Positions 42,881-51,856 of a DNA stretch of 64,000 nucleotides are shown here, in pieces; positions within the stretch are counted from its first letter, which is position 1, and every line of letters starts with the position of its first letter. Both the position numbers and the translations under genes were made by a program. The stretch is from an uncultured cyanobacterium (lineage in GTDB: Bacteria > Cyanobacteriota > Cyanobacteriia > Cyanobacteriales > Nostocaceae), in the NCBI GenBank assembly GCA_903848645.1, contig CAINGU010000098.1:30700-94699 (forward strand), read 5' to 3'. The notes under the pieces were generated by a model. The model saw only the letters and a list, made by a program, of their open reading frames with translations, made no database searches and had not been told where the DNA came from.

Positions 42881-44122
42881 ATGGTTACTTCCAAAAATTG
42901 GCAATCAAAAACAGCATTATTCATGGCTTTGAGTATCACATCTACTGCTATTGCCCCTTTAATTATAGCTAATCCAGCTTTTGCTCAAACCTCTTTTACT
43001 GATGTACAATCTAACTATTGGGCATCACAATTTATTCAAGAATTATCAAAACGCAATATTATTGCTGGGTTTCCTGATGGTAGTTTCCGTCCCGAAGAAG
43101 CAGTAACCCGCGCTCAATTTGCGGCTATGCTGAATAAAGCTTTCAATAAATCTCCGCAACGACAATCCATTAAATTTAATGATGTAGCTACCAACTATTG
43201 GGCATATAATGCTATTCAACAATCTTATATTACAGGTTTTTTATCTGGATATCCTGGGAATCGGTTTGAACCGAATCAAGCAATTCCCCGACAACAAGTT
43301 TTAGTTTCTCTGGCTAATGGTTTAAACTATTCTCCTAGTGCAAATATCAGCACCACGCTTCAATATTTTAATGACGCTGCTAATATTGCTGACTATGCCC
43401 GTACTCCCATAGCTGCTGCTGTGGAAAAACGCCTAGTTGTCAATTATCCTAATGTCAACTTTCTCAACCCAACTACTAATGCGACAAGAGCGCAAGTAGC
43501 GGCTTTCATTTATCAAGCATTAGTTAGTTCTAACCAAGCGACAGCAATTAATTCACCTTATATTGTTGGTTTGCAAACTACTCCTACACAATCAACATCT
43601 GCGACCATACCTCAAGGAACTATAGTTCCTGTTAAGTATGAAAAAGCTGAAAAAATTCTGGTAACAAAAGATGAAATAGCTCCTTTAACATTAATTACAT
43701 CACAAAGTATCATTACCCAAAATGGTACAGTTATCATTCCCGCTGGTACTCAAGTTGTGGGTCAACTCAAACCGGCTCAAGGTGGTTCTCAGTTTGTAGC
43801 TCAAAAATTTGTTTTAACATCAGGTCAGGAATATCAAATAAGTGCTACTTCTAATATCATTACCAAAACTGAAACCATTAAAAAAGGAATTAGCACAACT
43901 GCAATTATCAAAGATACTGTTCTTGGTGCAGCAGCAGCAGCAGCTATAGCTGCGGTGACAGGAGATAAAGCTATTGCCACAGAAGAAGTTTTAGGAGGTG
44001 CGGGTATTGGAGGTTTAATTGGTTTATTCTTGGGGAAAAAGAGCGTTGATTTAATCGCTATTGAACCTAATACCAATTTACAATTAACAATAAATCAAGA
44101 TTTGCCAGTTCTTTTGAAATAA
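42881..44122 (+). CDS. S-layer homology (SLH) domain protein
   Basis: A 413-residue exported protein. The signal peptide runs to about ANPAFAQ (residue 36). Three SLH-like repeats follow (about 38-100, 101-165, 170-225: FTDVQSNYWASQFIQELSKR, FNDVATNYWAYNAIQQSYIT, FNDAANIADYARTPIAAAVE). In cyanobacteria such domains hold proteins to the peptidoglycan. The C-terminal half is the same beta-plus-glycine-zipper domain as the upstream gene (VIIPAGTQVVGQLKPA, AAAAAAIAAVTGDKA). GGGATAAA precedes the ATG. The two genes probably arose by duplication and domain fusion. Confidence 0.88.
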   Translation: MVTSKNWQSKTALFMALSITSTAIAPLIIANPAFAQTSFTDVQSNYWASQFIQELSKRNIIAGFPDGSFRPEEAVTRAQFAAMLNKAFNKSPQRQSIKFNDVATNYWAYNAIQQSYITGFLSGYPGNRFEPNQAIPRQQVLVSLANGLNYSPSANISTTLQYFNDAANIADYARTPIAAAVEKRLVVNYPNVNFLNPTTNATRAQVAAFIYQALVSSNQATAINSPYIVGLQTTPTQSTSATIPQGTIVPVKYEKAEKILVTKDEIAPLTLITSQSIITQNGTVIIPAGTQVVGQLKPAQGGSQFVAQKFVLTSGQEYQISATSNIITKTETIKKGISTTAIIKDTVLGAAAAAAIAAVTGDKAIATEEVLGGAGIGGLIGLFLGKKSVDLIAIEPNTNLQLTINQDLPVLLK

Positions 44123-44144
44123 TTTTGATTGCTGATAAATTCAC

Positions 44145-45500
44145 CTAATCAACAAGCGGCAACCAAATTATAAAGGTAGTTCCTGAGATATGCGGTAATG
44201 TGATAATTGAGTGAATTGCTGGACTGAAAACCTCTATATTTCCCTGCATTTCTGCTATTAACTGTTTAGCAATAGTAATTCCTAAACCAGTTCCCGGAAT
44301 TTCTGTTTTTGCCTGTACACCCCGATAATGTCTTTCTCCTAGATGTTCTAAGTCTTCTGAGGGAATACCAGGTCCCGTATCACTAATAGCAATACCTTGA
44401 AAATTTCCTTTTTGTTGCCCACATTGGACTAAGATTTTTCCACCTGGGGGAGTATATTTCAAAGCATTATCTATAATATTACTCAACACTTCTCGTAATG
44501 CTTTTTCATTGACCCTAACTAAAGGTAAATAGTGAGGAATTTCCGTGATTAATTGTAAATTTCGTTCTTGGGCAATGGCTTGAGCCGATATTAATAAAGG
44601 TGCTAATAAATCTGCTAGGGAACAATCAATTAACTGTTCTCCTATTCCCGGCAATAATAACGCAGGTTTAGCTACCTTTTGCACATTTTGATTAATAATT
44701 ACCTGGGACTCTGGGAGGGGCAAAGGTTCTAAATCTGCTGTATTTAAATCAATAACCTGATCAAATTGTTGTAATAATTCTTGTAAGCGATCGCTCTCCC
44801 GGACTATACTGGTTGCTACTTCACGATTAGGATCAACCGGTTGCATTCGCTTAAATAGTAATTTCCCAAAAGTGCGAATAGCAGTTAAGGGGTTACGAAA
44901 TTGATGCAAAAGATTATCTAATAAATCCCGTTGTCTCTCTTGGAGAATTTGTTCTTGCTGAAGTTGGTGTTGCAACCAAGCCCGGCGCTGGTCTAAAATG
45001 CAAGCGATCGCTAAAGTTTTGGCAATTCGTTCAATTTGCCCCTCTTCCCCTTCATTCCATTCTCTATCTTCCCTAGCAGTCACTAATAACCCCATCATTA
45101 CACCCTCATAAATCAGCGGTAAAACAATTTGGTTATGACTAAGTAAATATTCATCTTGTCCATTGTGTAAATTTTGTTTTCCTTTTGCTGCTGAATCCGT
45201 TGATTGATGAGAAGATACTGAAGTCGGTTTTAACAACCTCATTTGTTGATTTGGTAACGCCAAAACATTTTTAAACCCCACCGAAACCCCGCCCTCTCGT
45301 TTGTTATATTCATCACCATGCGTTAATGCTATTGTTTCTGGATAAACCATTACCGGAATCAATCGCGCCTCATCCGTAGGTTTTTCTACCAGTTCCTGTG
45401 TTAAATAAACCACCGTAAAAGACGCTCCCATCCATTGGGTTAGTAAGGCTATTTGCTCTCGACACAGAGCAAGAAAATCAGAACTGGCAGATATTAGCAT
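44145..45500 (-). CDS. GAF-domain sensor histidine kinase (possibly Hik2/CSK type)
   Basis: A soluble kinase of 451 residues. The N-terminal GAF domain (about 5-175) starts FLALCREQIALLTQWMGASF with Cys13 and ends LPLIYEGVMMGLLVTAR. After a coiled coil come HisKA (LLDNLLHQFRNPLTAIRTFG, phospho-acceptor His in HQF) and HATPase (EVLSNIIDNALKYTPPGG, ISDTGPGI, GTGLGITIA). The layout and N-terminal Cys resemble cyanobacterial Hik2, the relative of plant chloroplast sensor kinase, whose GAF domain binds an iron-sulfur cluster; this is a tentative match from memory. No response regulator gene adjoins it. It starts next to the long heptamer arrays. Confidence 0.88.
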   Translation of the reverse strand: MLISASSDFLALCREQIALLTQWMGASFTVVYLTQELVEKPTDEARLIPVMVYPETIALTHGDEYNKREGGVSVGFKNVLALPNQQMRLLKPTSVSSHQSTDSAAKGKQNLHNGQDEYLLSHNQIVLPLIYEGVMMGLLVTAREDREWNEGEEGQIERIAKTLAIACILDQRRAWLQHQLQQEQILQERQRDLLDNLLHQFRNPLTAIRTFGKLLFKRMQPVDPNREVATSIVRESDRLQELLQQFDQVIDLNTADLEPLPLPESQVIINQNVQKVAKPALLLPGIGEQLIDCSLADLLAPLLISAQAIAQERNLQLITEIPHYLPLVRVNEKALREVLSNIIDNALKYTPPGGKILVQCGQQKGNFQGIAISDTGPGIPSEDLEHLGERHYRGVQAKTEIPGTGLGITIAKQLIAEMQGNIEVFSPAIHSIITLPHISGTTFIIWLPLVD

Positions 45501-45544
45501 TAGTTCACGAATCTAGGGGGTCAGGAGTCAGGAGTCAGGAGCAA

Positions 45545-45621
45545 GGAAGAAGGAAGAAGGAAGAAGGAAGAAGGAAGAAGGAAGAAGGAAGAAGGAAGAA
45601 GGAAGAAGGAAGAAGGAAGAA
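45545..45621. repeat. Heptamer tandem repeat (GGAAGAA) x11
   Basis: Eleven perfect 7-bp purine units, preceded by gtcaggagtcaggagtcagg at 45521-45540. Confidence 0.95.
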
Positions 45622-45632
45622 GGAAATTACCC

Positions 45633-45688
45633 AGTCCCCAGTCCCCAGTCCCCAGTCCCCAGTCCCCAGTCCCCAGTCCCCAGTCCCC
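45633..45688. repeat. Heptamer tandem repeat (AGTCCCC) x8
   Basis: Eight perfect 7-bp units, followed by aattcccaattccc. It lies 11 bp after the GGAAGAA array, so two unrelated heptamers sit side by side upstream of the GAF kinase gene. Confidence 0.95.
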
Positions 45689-45932
45689 AATTCCCAATTC
45701 CCAATCAAGGTTTCTAAATATCTAGTTTAGTCTGGTAATGGGAGAAGAGGTAACGGGTCATGACTGAAAAGGCAGCAGTTTTTTGAATTTTTAATTCTTA
45801 ATTTTTAATTGTTTCCCATTAGTTGTGTCAAAACATTAAAAACCATTGATTTTTTAAGCTAGAACTTATATAATGACGACGGATTTTGTAGTCAAAACTA
45901 CAATCTATAGCTTGAAACAGGAGGACAATAGG
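45689..45932. other. Spacer upstream of DUF3155 gene
   Basis: No gene is seen. An AT-rich repeat-like piece (aatttttaattcttaattt) lies near 45786. AGGAGG (45919-45924) is the ribosome-binding site of the DUF3155 gene, 8 nt before its TTG start. Confidence 0.6.
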
Positions 45933-46256
45933 TTGGCACGGAGACGCAAGCGGAAGAGTCGTCGTAGGCAGGAAGGACGGCGCATACTTGAACATATTCC
46001 TCAGTACAGCATTGAAAGTGGCGAAGATAAACCTGTGACAGCAGCAAGAAAATTCATTCAAGCTGAAGGTATTTTGCCACCTGCGCTGCTATTAGTAAAA
46101 CGTAATGAACATACAACAGACCGTTATTTCTGGGCGGAAAAAGGTCTGTTTGGCGCTCAATACGTAGAAGAGAATCATTTCTTGTTCCCTAGTCTCAGGA
46201 TTTTAGAATCACCAACAGCACAAGAACCTGTTGCTGTTGCAGTGGCTAGTAACTAA
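45933..46256 (+). CDS. DUF3155 family protein
   Basis: A conserved cyanobacterial protein of 107 residues: ARRRKRKSRRRQEGRRILEH, then FIQAEGILPPALLLVKRNEH and YFWAEKGLFGAQYVEENHFL. The strongly basic N-terminus suggests nucleic-acid or ribosome contact, but no function is known. TTG at 45933 is chosen as start because AGGAGG lies 8 nt upstream and the product then begins (M)ARRRKRKS as in relatives; the open frame extends upstream to 45873. It is a single gene with repeats on its left. Confidence 0.88.
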   Translation: MARRRKRKSRRRQEGRRILEHIPQYSIESGEDKPVTAARKFIQAEGILPPALLLVKRNEHTTDRYFWAEKGLFGAQYVEENHFLFPSLRILESPTAQEPVAVAVASN

Positions 46257-46720
46257 ACAACAAATGACCATCATATCTTGTAAGTGTGACTTCTGACTCT
46301 GTGAATAATTAACTGGTAATTTTGACCGGGTTATTCAAAAATTCCATTTTTCTTAATTTTGTTGTGGAATTTGCCAGTAGGGTTTAAACGAATTCTCTCA
46401 AGTCATGGCATAATTAATTCTTCATCAACCGGCAAAAGGTTAGATGAATCAGTTTATTATCAGCTTATACAAAAAGAGAATAGCGACAGAGCCAAGGTCA
46501 TCCAAAAAATGAAGCATGAATTATTTATGCTCTCATTAATTTGGACTACTATCAAGCTCTGTCCACCAATTTAAATTTTTCCTTATGACATCCCAGGCAT
46601 CAGGAAGATTAACAGCACAAGCAGAATTTTTCCTTCCTCCCTACTGCTGATTTACTCAAAAATTTGGTCAGAAGTCTACATGAATGTAGAGAATGCTGGT
46701 TTTTATCCCCAAAAAATCAA
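46257..46720. other. Intergenic region without a recognised gene
   Basis: About 460 bp between convergent genes. A 71-codon frame (46359-46574) has no family features and is not called. No strong hairpin was seen. Confidence 0.5.
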
Positions 46721-47254
46721 TCAAGTGTCAAGCGTCTTTAGCTGTAATGCCCTTTGTAACTCAGCAAGTTCATCTCTATGGGCAGTCACAGTAATTATAC
46801 TTGAGAAGTCTTGTCCACTCAGGATATTTTCCATCTTGAGTGACACCTTCTCAAGTCTTCCAGATTTTTTCCAGTACAACAAACCACTTAAAGGTGAAAA
46901 TAGGATTATTACTAGAAAAAACTGCCCAAAATCAGGAAAAAGCATTGATAAAACCAACGCCAGACAACCTAAACCCACAGCAGCTAATACAGTCAAAAAT
47001 ACAGCTAAAAACCAGCTAGGGCTGACAAATCCTTCAAAAGTGACTTGATTTTTGGTCGAATCTACTGCTAATACTCGATAAGCACGAGAGCGAAAATACT
47101 CCTTTAATGAATTCATTAACGTATTTTCATCCTGTTCTGAACCCAACCGCATCATTTCTATGCGGTCTTTAGTTGAAGCGCGAATAAAGAAAAATAAACC
47201 AACTGATAACAGCAAAGTTAACAGGAAAGTAGATTGAGAAACAGTAGAATCCAT
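46721..47254 (-). CDS. Cofactor assembly of complex C subunit B-like protein
   Basis: A 177-residue membrane protein with a first hydrophobic segment (FLLTLLLSVGLFFFIRAST) and two more in the middle (SWFLAVFLTVLAAVGLGCLA, FGQFFLVIILFSPLSGLLYW), a cytoplasmic KDRIEMMRL...YFRSRAYRV part between them and a C-terminal soluble tail. This matches the cyanobacterial CCB (CCB2/CCB4-like) proteins that help attach haem ci to cytochrome b6 of the cytochrome b6f complex. The role is known from the algal and plant proteins and is inferred here. It diverges from the DUF3611 gene. Confidence 0.82.
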   Translation of the reverse strand: MDSTVSQSTFLLTLLLSVGLFFFIRASTKDRIEMMRLGSEQDENTLMNSLKEYFRSRAYRVLAVDSTKNQVTFEGFVSPSWFLAVFLTVLAAVGLGCLALVLSMLFPDFGQFFLVIILFSPLSGLLYWKKSGRLEKVSLKMENILSGQDFSSIITVTAHRDELAELQRALQLKTLDT

Positions 47255-47377
47255 AATTAATTTTTAAGTCAGAAATTTTCACTCTTACTTAAACCATTAT
47301 CAATTATTCTGGAAACAGGCAACATACAACAGACAACAGACGGAAGTTGTTTTTAACTTTTAATTTTTAACTTTTAT

Positions 47378-47950
47378 ATGTCGCAAAACTCCGAAACACC
47401 ATCATCTAACCTCCGGGCTATAGCCCAACAATTTCGCCTAGCAGGTTGGATTAGTTTCTGGATTCAGTTAGTATTAGGGGTAATATCTGGGATAATTGTC
47501 TTATTATTTGGTATTTTTAGTCAAAAGGCCAACAGCCCCAATAATAATCCAGGCACAGGCTTTGGTGTATTTTTAGCGGTTTGTGGCATAATTCTGTTGG
47601 GCGTTGGTATTTACTTGGCTTATCGCTACACCAGAATTGGTAAGAAACTAGAATCCCCTACTCCTAGTAACCGCCCCCGCAAGGCGGAAACCGTGCAAGT
47701 ATTACGTTTGGGACTATGGATAAATTTAGGCGGCATATTAGTCACTCTGTTGGGAGCGCAGGCGATTGTTGGTACATTGGTAGCTAGGTCAATATCTCCT
47801 CAAGCCGCAACTACTCAATTGTTTGACCCGACTCGGATTATTAGTGGTTTGGATATGCTCATAGTCCAGGCGAATACAAATACCGTATCAGCGCATTTTG
47901 CAGGTTTATTAGCATCTTTGTGGTTAATGAATCGGATTAATAAACCATAA
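47378..47950 (+). CDS. DUF3611 family membrane protein
   Basis: A 190-residue protein with four hydrophobic segments: WISFWIQLVLGVISGIIVLL, GFGVFLAVCGIILLGVGIYL, VLRLGLWINLGGILVTLLGA and HFAGLLASLWLMN. The N-terminal AIAQQFRLAGWISFWIQLVL is typical of DUF3611, which includes chloroplast TIC21/PIC1-like proteins linked to protein import or iron transport. The cyanobacterial function is not settled. It starts 43 bp after a run of aacttttaatttttaac repeat text. Confidence 0.85.
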   Translation: MSQNSETPSSNLRAIAQQFRLAGWISFWIQLVLGVISGIIVLLFGIFSQKANSPNNNPGTGFGVFLAVCGIILLGVGIYLAYRYTRIGKKLESPTPSNRPRKAETVQVLRLGLWINLGGILVTLLGAQAIVGTLVARSISPQAATTQLFDPTRIISGLDMLIVQANTNTVSAHFAGLLASLWLMNRINKP

Positions 47951-48002
47951 AAATTCGGAATTTAGGCATAATTAGGATTGATAGAAGAAGCGAATGGAAT
48001 TC

Positions 48003-48080
48003 GCGGCTACACAAACAAAGTCCGCCTTCGCGGACTCAAGTATAACCCACGAAGGTGGGTTTTGTCTGTGTAGATGCGGT
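48003..48080. repeat. MITE-like element with two inner hairpins
   Basis: Outer arms cgcggctacacaaacaaa and tttgtctgtgtagatgcgg are imperfect inverted repeats. Between them are GTCCGCC-TTC-GCGGAC and ACCCACGAAGGTGGGT hairpins. It lies 40 bp upstream of serS and could affect its expression. Confidence 0.75.
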
Positions 48081-48120
48081 TTATAACCGCTCATTTAACT
48101 AACAACCTAACAATCAACAA

Positions 48121-49578
48121 ATGCTAGATATTAAACAAATTAGAGAAAATCCCCAATTAGTACAAGAAACGTTGAATACTCGTAGTGGTAAATACGAGAT
48201 TCAGCCTATCTTAGATTTGAGTCAACAGCAACGGGAATTGGAAGTTAAACGCAACGAATTCCAAGCCCGGAGTAATGAAATTGGTAAAGTGGTGGGACAC
48301 AAGGTAAAATCTGGTGTTAATCCTCAAGATGCGGAAATTCTGGCTTTGAAGGAAGAAGGAAACAACCTCAAAATTACATTAAGTTCATTAGAACCCCAGG
48401 AAAAAGAATTAAAAGCCCAAATTCATCAATTACTGTTAGCACTTCCGAATTTACCCAGTGATTCTACACCTATTGGTAAAAGTGAAGATGATAACCAAGA
48501 AGTGAAAATATGGGGAGATGAATATAAACCCGAAAATCCAAATATTATACCACATTGGGAAATTGGCGAAAAGTTGGGTATTCTCAATTTTGAAAGAGCG
48601 GTAAAAATTGCCCAAACTCGGTTTGTGAGTTTGATAGGTGCGGGTGCAGGTTTAGAAAGAGCATTAATTCAGTTTATGCTTTCTAAACATATTGAAAATG
48701 GCTATATAGAAGTTAGTCCTCCGTTGTTAGTTAATACTGATTCTTTAACGGGAACTGGACAATTACCGAAGTTTGCAGAAGACAGTTTTAAATGTGCAGA
48801 GGATGATTTATGGTTAATTCCTACCGCAGAAGTTCCGGTAACAAATTTGTATCGGGGGGAAATTATTAATGCGGAAGAATTACCAATTTATCATACTGCA
48901 TATACGCCATGTTTTCGGCGAGAAGCGGGAAGTTATGGACGGGATATGCGGGGTTTAATTCGGTTGCATCAATTCAATAAAGTGGAGTTGGTGAAATTAG
49001 TAAAACCGGAAGATTCTTTTGAGGAATTGGAGAAATTAGTCGGAAGTGCAGAGAGTATTTTACAGGCTTTAAAATTGCCTTATCGGGTGATTAATTTATG
49101 TACTGCTGATTTAGGTTTTGGGGCAACAAAAACTTATGATTTAGAGGTGTGGTTGCCTTCTGCTGGGAAGTATCGAGAGATTTCTAGTTGTTCTAATTGT
49201 GTTGATTTTCAAGCGAGAAGGGCGGATATTCGGTTTAAGGAATCTGGTAAGAAAGGGACGCAGTTTGTGCATACTTTAAATGGTTCTGGTTTGGCTGTGG
49301 GAAGGACTATGGCGGCGATTTTGGAGAATTATCAGCAAGCTGACGGGACGATTAAAGTACCGGAGGTTTTAAGACCTTATTTGAATAATCAAGAAATTTT
49401 AGGCATTCCTGTTGATACAACTCCAGTTCTACCCACTCTACCCACAGTAATTGAGCCACAAACTGAATCCTTACCAGAAGCGACAAAGGAATTACAATCT
49501 CGGTATGTAGTTAATATCTTGTTATGGATTCCAATTCTCTCTTATTTTGCTTGGGTATTATGGTCTTTGTTGTTTTAG
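48121..49578 (+). CDS. serS: Seryl-tRNA synthetase with C-terminal transmembrane tail
   Basis: The class II synthetase charges tRNA-Ser. The N-terminal helical arm (about 1-110) binds the tRNA long arm; class II motifs follow: motif 1 around [15 protein letters not shown] and [10 protein letters not shown], motif 2 [31 protein letters not shown] and motif 3 [20 protein letters not shown]. The catalytic part ends near RPYL (Tyr420). Beyond this, residues 421-485 are an extra tail: a Pro/Thr/Glu-rich linker and a hydrophobic helix (462-485, [20 protein letters not shown]). Usual bacterial SerRS ends near 425-430. The tail suggests membrane anchoring, in the manner of the CAAD-tagged synthetases of cyanobacteria, but it is not obviously CAAD. 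Confidence 0.96.
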   Translation: MLDIKQIRENPQLVQETLNTRSGKYEIQPILDLSQQQRELEVKRNEFQARSNEIGKVVGHKVKSGVNPQDAEILALKEEGNNLKITLSSLEPQEKELKAQIHQLLLALPNLPSDSTPIGKSEDDNQEVKIWGDEYKPENPNIIPHWEIGEKLGILNFERAVKIAQTRFVSLIGAGAGLERALIQFMLSKHIENGYIEVSPPLLVNTDSLTGTGQLPKFAEDSFKCAEDDLWLIPTAEVPVTNLYRGEIINAEELPIYHTAYTPCFRREAGSYGRDMRGLIRLHQFNKVELVKLVKPEDSFEELEKLVGSAESILQALKLPYRVINLCTADLGFGATKTYDLEVWLPSAGKYREISSCSNCVDFQARRADIRFKESGKKGTQFVHTLNGSGLAVGRTMAAILENYQQADGTIKVPEVLRPYLNNQEILGIPVDTTPVLPTLPTVIEPQTESLPEATKELQSRYVVNILLWIPILSYFAWVLWSLLF

Positions 49579-49712
49579 TAAGCAATAATTTGTACTACAA
49601 CTAGAGATTCTAGCTACCATTAATCTGACAACTTGTGCCTCAAATCAAGGGATATACAGAACAATCTGTATAATCCCTAAAAAATTTTTTATACAATTTA
49701 AGATTGAATATT

Positions 49713-50222
49713 ATGGACAATAGACCTGAAATACCAGAGCCTTTAAAAAGACAAATTCTAGTAGAATCTGGACACAGATGTGCTATTCCAACTTGCCGAC
49801 AAACAACTGTGGATATACATCATATAATTCCTTGGGAAAAGTGCCGAAAACATGAGTTTGATAATCTTATAGCCCTTTGTCCTATTTGTCACAGGAGAGC
49901 GCATAATGGTGAAATAGATAGAAAATCAATTAAGTTGTATAAAAGTAATCTTGCTATTTTAAATAGCAGATATGGTGAATATGAACAAAGAGTTATCCAA
50001 TACTTTATTGATAATCCAGGAGAGGAATTTATGATGCTTCCTTTTGGTCAACATACAGATATTCTTCTTATGTATTTGCTGCGAGATGAACTTTTAGTTC
50101 CCTTACCTAATAAGAGACCAATTGCTTTATCAGCTAGAGGTCAAGAGACATTATGGTATGGTTTAACCGAGACAGGAAAACAGTTTATTTCACGTTGGAA
50201 ATCGGCACAAGATATCGAATGA
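49713..50222 (+). CDS. HNH endonuclease family protein
   Basis: A 169-residue protein. The HNH (beta-beta-alpha metal) motif lies at about 17-70: CAIPTCRQTTVDIHHIIPWE, then FDNLIALCPICHRRAHNG. Two CxxC-like pairs (CAIPTC, CPIC) may bind zinc. The C-terminal 100 residues (YEQRVIQYFIDNPGEEFMML, then LLMYLLRDELLVPLP) resemble a winged-helix. Small nucleases of this sort occur in mobile and defence loci. ATG at 49713 is preferred to an in-frame TTG at 49704. It marks the left edge of the toxin-antitoxin region. Confidence 0.85.
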   Translation: MDNRPEIPEPLKRQILVESGHRCAIPTCRQTTVDIHHIIPWEKCRKHEFDNLIALCPICHRRAHNGEIDRKSIKLYKSNLAILNSRYGEYEQRVIQYFIDNPGEEFMMLPFGQHTDILLMYLLRDELLVPLPNKRPIALSARGQETLWYGLTETGKQFISRWKSAQDIE

Positions 50223-50578
50223 AGAATGAAGTAATCACTTTTAGATCATAGGGTGTATTAATGAAATATAACGCACCGTTTTCTATTAATATTTAATTGT
50301 CTGAATCAGGATATCCAGGATTAAAGGATTAACAGGATTATATTTGATATTGATATTCTGGGATATTTGAATTAGGGCAATTTATGAGGATGTAGATGAA
50401 TATTAAAAAAACATCCTGTACATCCTCAAATCCTGGACATCCTGATTCAGACAAAATGCAATTTTGTGAAAATATAGATGAATATAAAAAAAACATCTTG
50501 TACATCCTCAAATCCTGGACATCCTGATTCAGACAAATTTGGTATAATTAACATGATCATTTACTAATTAAGTAAACT
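50223..50578. repeat. Repeat-filled spacer: MITE copy A with duplicated right half
   Basis: The spacer holds a leader (agggtgtattaatgaaatat, 50249 on), the full element 50297-50454 with ends TTGTCTGAATCAGGAT and ATCCTGATTCAGACAA, and a second copy of its right half (50455-50536). A TATAAT box (50543-50548) follows, 31 bp before the next start codon. Confidence 0.88.
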
Positions 50579-50821
50579 ATGAAAACACTAGACATAAAAG
50601 TAACCATAACAAATGATGGCAAATTATTAGTCAATTCTCCTGTAGATATGCCAATGGGAGAATATAACGCTGTTATTGTATTAGAAGATCGCCCAATTGA
50701 ACATCATCTGCAAACTTCTGTGCAAAATGCTCAGGCTATTTTTAGAAAATATATTCCTGCTAATAGACAACTTTCTGAAGAATTAATTCAGGAACGAAAA
50801 GAGGAAAGTTTGAATGAGTAA
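50579..50821 (+). CDS. Putative antitoxin of PIN-domain pair
   Basis: An 80-residue protein: an N-terminal beta part (KTLDIKVTITNDGKLLVNSP, MGEYNAVIVLED) and a C-terminal helical acidic segment (ANRQLSEELIQERKEESLNE). I do not recognise the family, but size, the 8-bp overlap with the PIN toxin gene and order (small protein first) make it the likely antitoxin, with the beta part perhaps contacting DNA and the helix blocking the toxin. Confidence 0.7.
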   Translation: MKTLDIKVTITNDGKLLVNSPVDMPMGEYNAVIVLEDRPIEHHLQTSVQNAQAIFRKYIPANRQLSEELIQERKEESLNE

Positions 50822-51197
50822 AGTTGTTGTAGATGCTTCTGCTATTTTAGCTTTACTCAATCAAGAAACTGGTAGCGAAGAAGTTTCACAATTTATTGAT
50901 AAAGCTGCAATAAGTACAGTGAATTTATCCGAAATTATAGCAAAATTAGCAGATGCAGAAATTCCTGAAGAAGATATTAGACAGATTCTTTCTAATCTCA
51001 ATCTTGAAGTTATTGATTTTAATGAAGAACAAGCCTTAAAAGCGGGAATGTTGCGGCCAATTACTAAATCAATTGGGCTTTCATTTGGTGATAGGGCTTG
51101 TTTAGCATTAGGTATTATTCTTAATCAGCCTGTTCTCACAACTGATCGGTTGTGGGGTAGTATTAATGTGGGGGTTGAAGTTAGAGTAGTGCGTTAG
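50814..51197 (+). CDS. PIN-domain toxin (VapC-like)
   Basis: A 127-residue PIN ribonuclease. The acidic metal ligands are Asp in VVVDASAILALLN, Glu in STVNLSEIIAKLAD, Asp in LSFGDRACLALG and Asp in VLTTDRLW. VapC-type toxins cut tRNA or rRNA; the target here is unknown. The start overlaps the antitoxin gene by 8 bp. The last 32 residues reappear in a relic at 52615-52713 with three changes, evidence that this module was once duplicated. Confidence 0.88.
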   Translation: MSKVVVDASAILALLNQETGSEEVSQFIDKAAISTVNLSEIIAKLADAEIPEEDIRQILSNLNLEVIDFNEEQALKAGMLRPITKSIGLSFGDRACLALGIILNQPVLTTDRLWGSINVGVEVRVVR

Positions 51198-51219
51198 GCA
51201 TTAATTAGAGGAAATAATC

Positions 51220-51435
51220 ATGAATACAGCCAAACTTAGCAGTGACGGTACTCATCAAATGGTGATATTACCCCCAGATTTTAAAATGACGGGTACTGAA
51301 GTCTATGTTAAAAAAATTGGTAATGCCATTATTCTTATTAGTAAAGATAATCCTTGGCAAACTCTAATTGATAGTTTAGATCAATTTTCTGATGATTTTA
51401 TGATGACTAGAGATCAACTTCCTATTGATATTTAA
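51220..51435 (+). CDS. AbrB-like antitoxin (VapB type), without toxin partner
   Basis: A 71-residue protein: MNTAKLSSDGTHQMVILPPD with VYVKKIGNAIILISKD, the swapped-hairpin AbrB/VapB pattern, then a helical toxin-binding tail (WQTLIDSLDQFSDDFMMTRD). No toxin gene follows; the next element is a MITE copy. It starts 22 bp after the PIN toxin. The N-terminal 25 codons are repeated in the relic at 52541. It may be an orphan left after loss of its toxin, or a second antitoxin. Confidence 0.85.
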   Translation: MNTAKLSSDGTHQMVILPPDFKMTGTEVYVKKIGNAIILISKDNPWQTLIDSLDQFSDDFMMTRDQLPIDI

Positions 51436-51436
51436 C

Positions 51437-51593
51437 TGTCTGAATCAGGATAACCAGGATTAAAAGATTAACAGGATTGTATTTGAGTTTGATATTCTGG
51501 AAAATTGAAATTATTACAACTTCTGAAAATATAGATGAATCTTAAAAAAACATCCTGTACATCCTCAAATCCTGGACATCCTGATTCTGACAA
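51437..51593. repeat. MITE copy B
   Basis: A 157-bp element with ends tgtctgaatcaggat and atcctgattctgacaa, inner text ccaggattaaaagattaac and catcctgtacatcctc. It sits between the AbrB-like antitoxin stop and the DUF2281 gene, whose ATG lies 53 bp to the right. Confidence 0.9.
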
Positions 51594-51646
51594 AAAGTGA
51601 TAGATAATCTATAATATAATTACATTATAATCCTAGAGGTAAAACT

Positions 51647-51856
51647 ATGACTATTGAACAAGCAGTTTTAGAAAACTTGCGGGAATTACCAGCAGATAAA
51701 CAACAAGAAGTTTTAGATTTTATTCAATTTCTCAAATATAAATTACCAGCAAAAAAACGCCGTACTCCTCCTGCTTCTATTGCTGGTAAAGGTAAAACAT
51801 CGGGTGATATTGTTAGTCCTATTGTGAATGAAGAAGAGTGGGAATGTCTCAAATAA
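51647..51856 (+). CDS. DUF2281 family antitoxin
   Basis: A 69-residue protein: MTIEQAVLENLRELPADKQQ and EVLDFIQFLKYKL, as in DUF2281 antitoxins, then a flexible basic part and an acidic tail (VNEEEWECLK). The gene overlaps the next PIN toxin gene by 13 bp. AGAGGTAAAACT is upstream of ATG. It should neutralise the toxin and may repress the operon. Confidence 0.85.
   Translation: MTIEQAVLENLRELPADKQQEVLDFIQFLKYKLPAKKRRTPPASIAGKGKTSGDIVSPIVNEEEWECLK

Noticed and set aside
45521..45700. CRISPR array
   Set aside because: The tandem units are 7 bp without spacers, so this is an STRR array. The same holds for the arrays at 8774, 26117 and 63903.
46359..46574. 71-codon plus-strand frame
   Set aside because: No family match and no start signal; falls in a convergent intergenic region.
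48121..49578. CAAD domain at the end of SerRS
   Set aside because: CAAD has two membrane helices with a characteristic amphipathic part; here only one terminal hydrophobic helix is seen.
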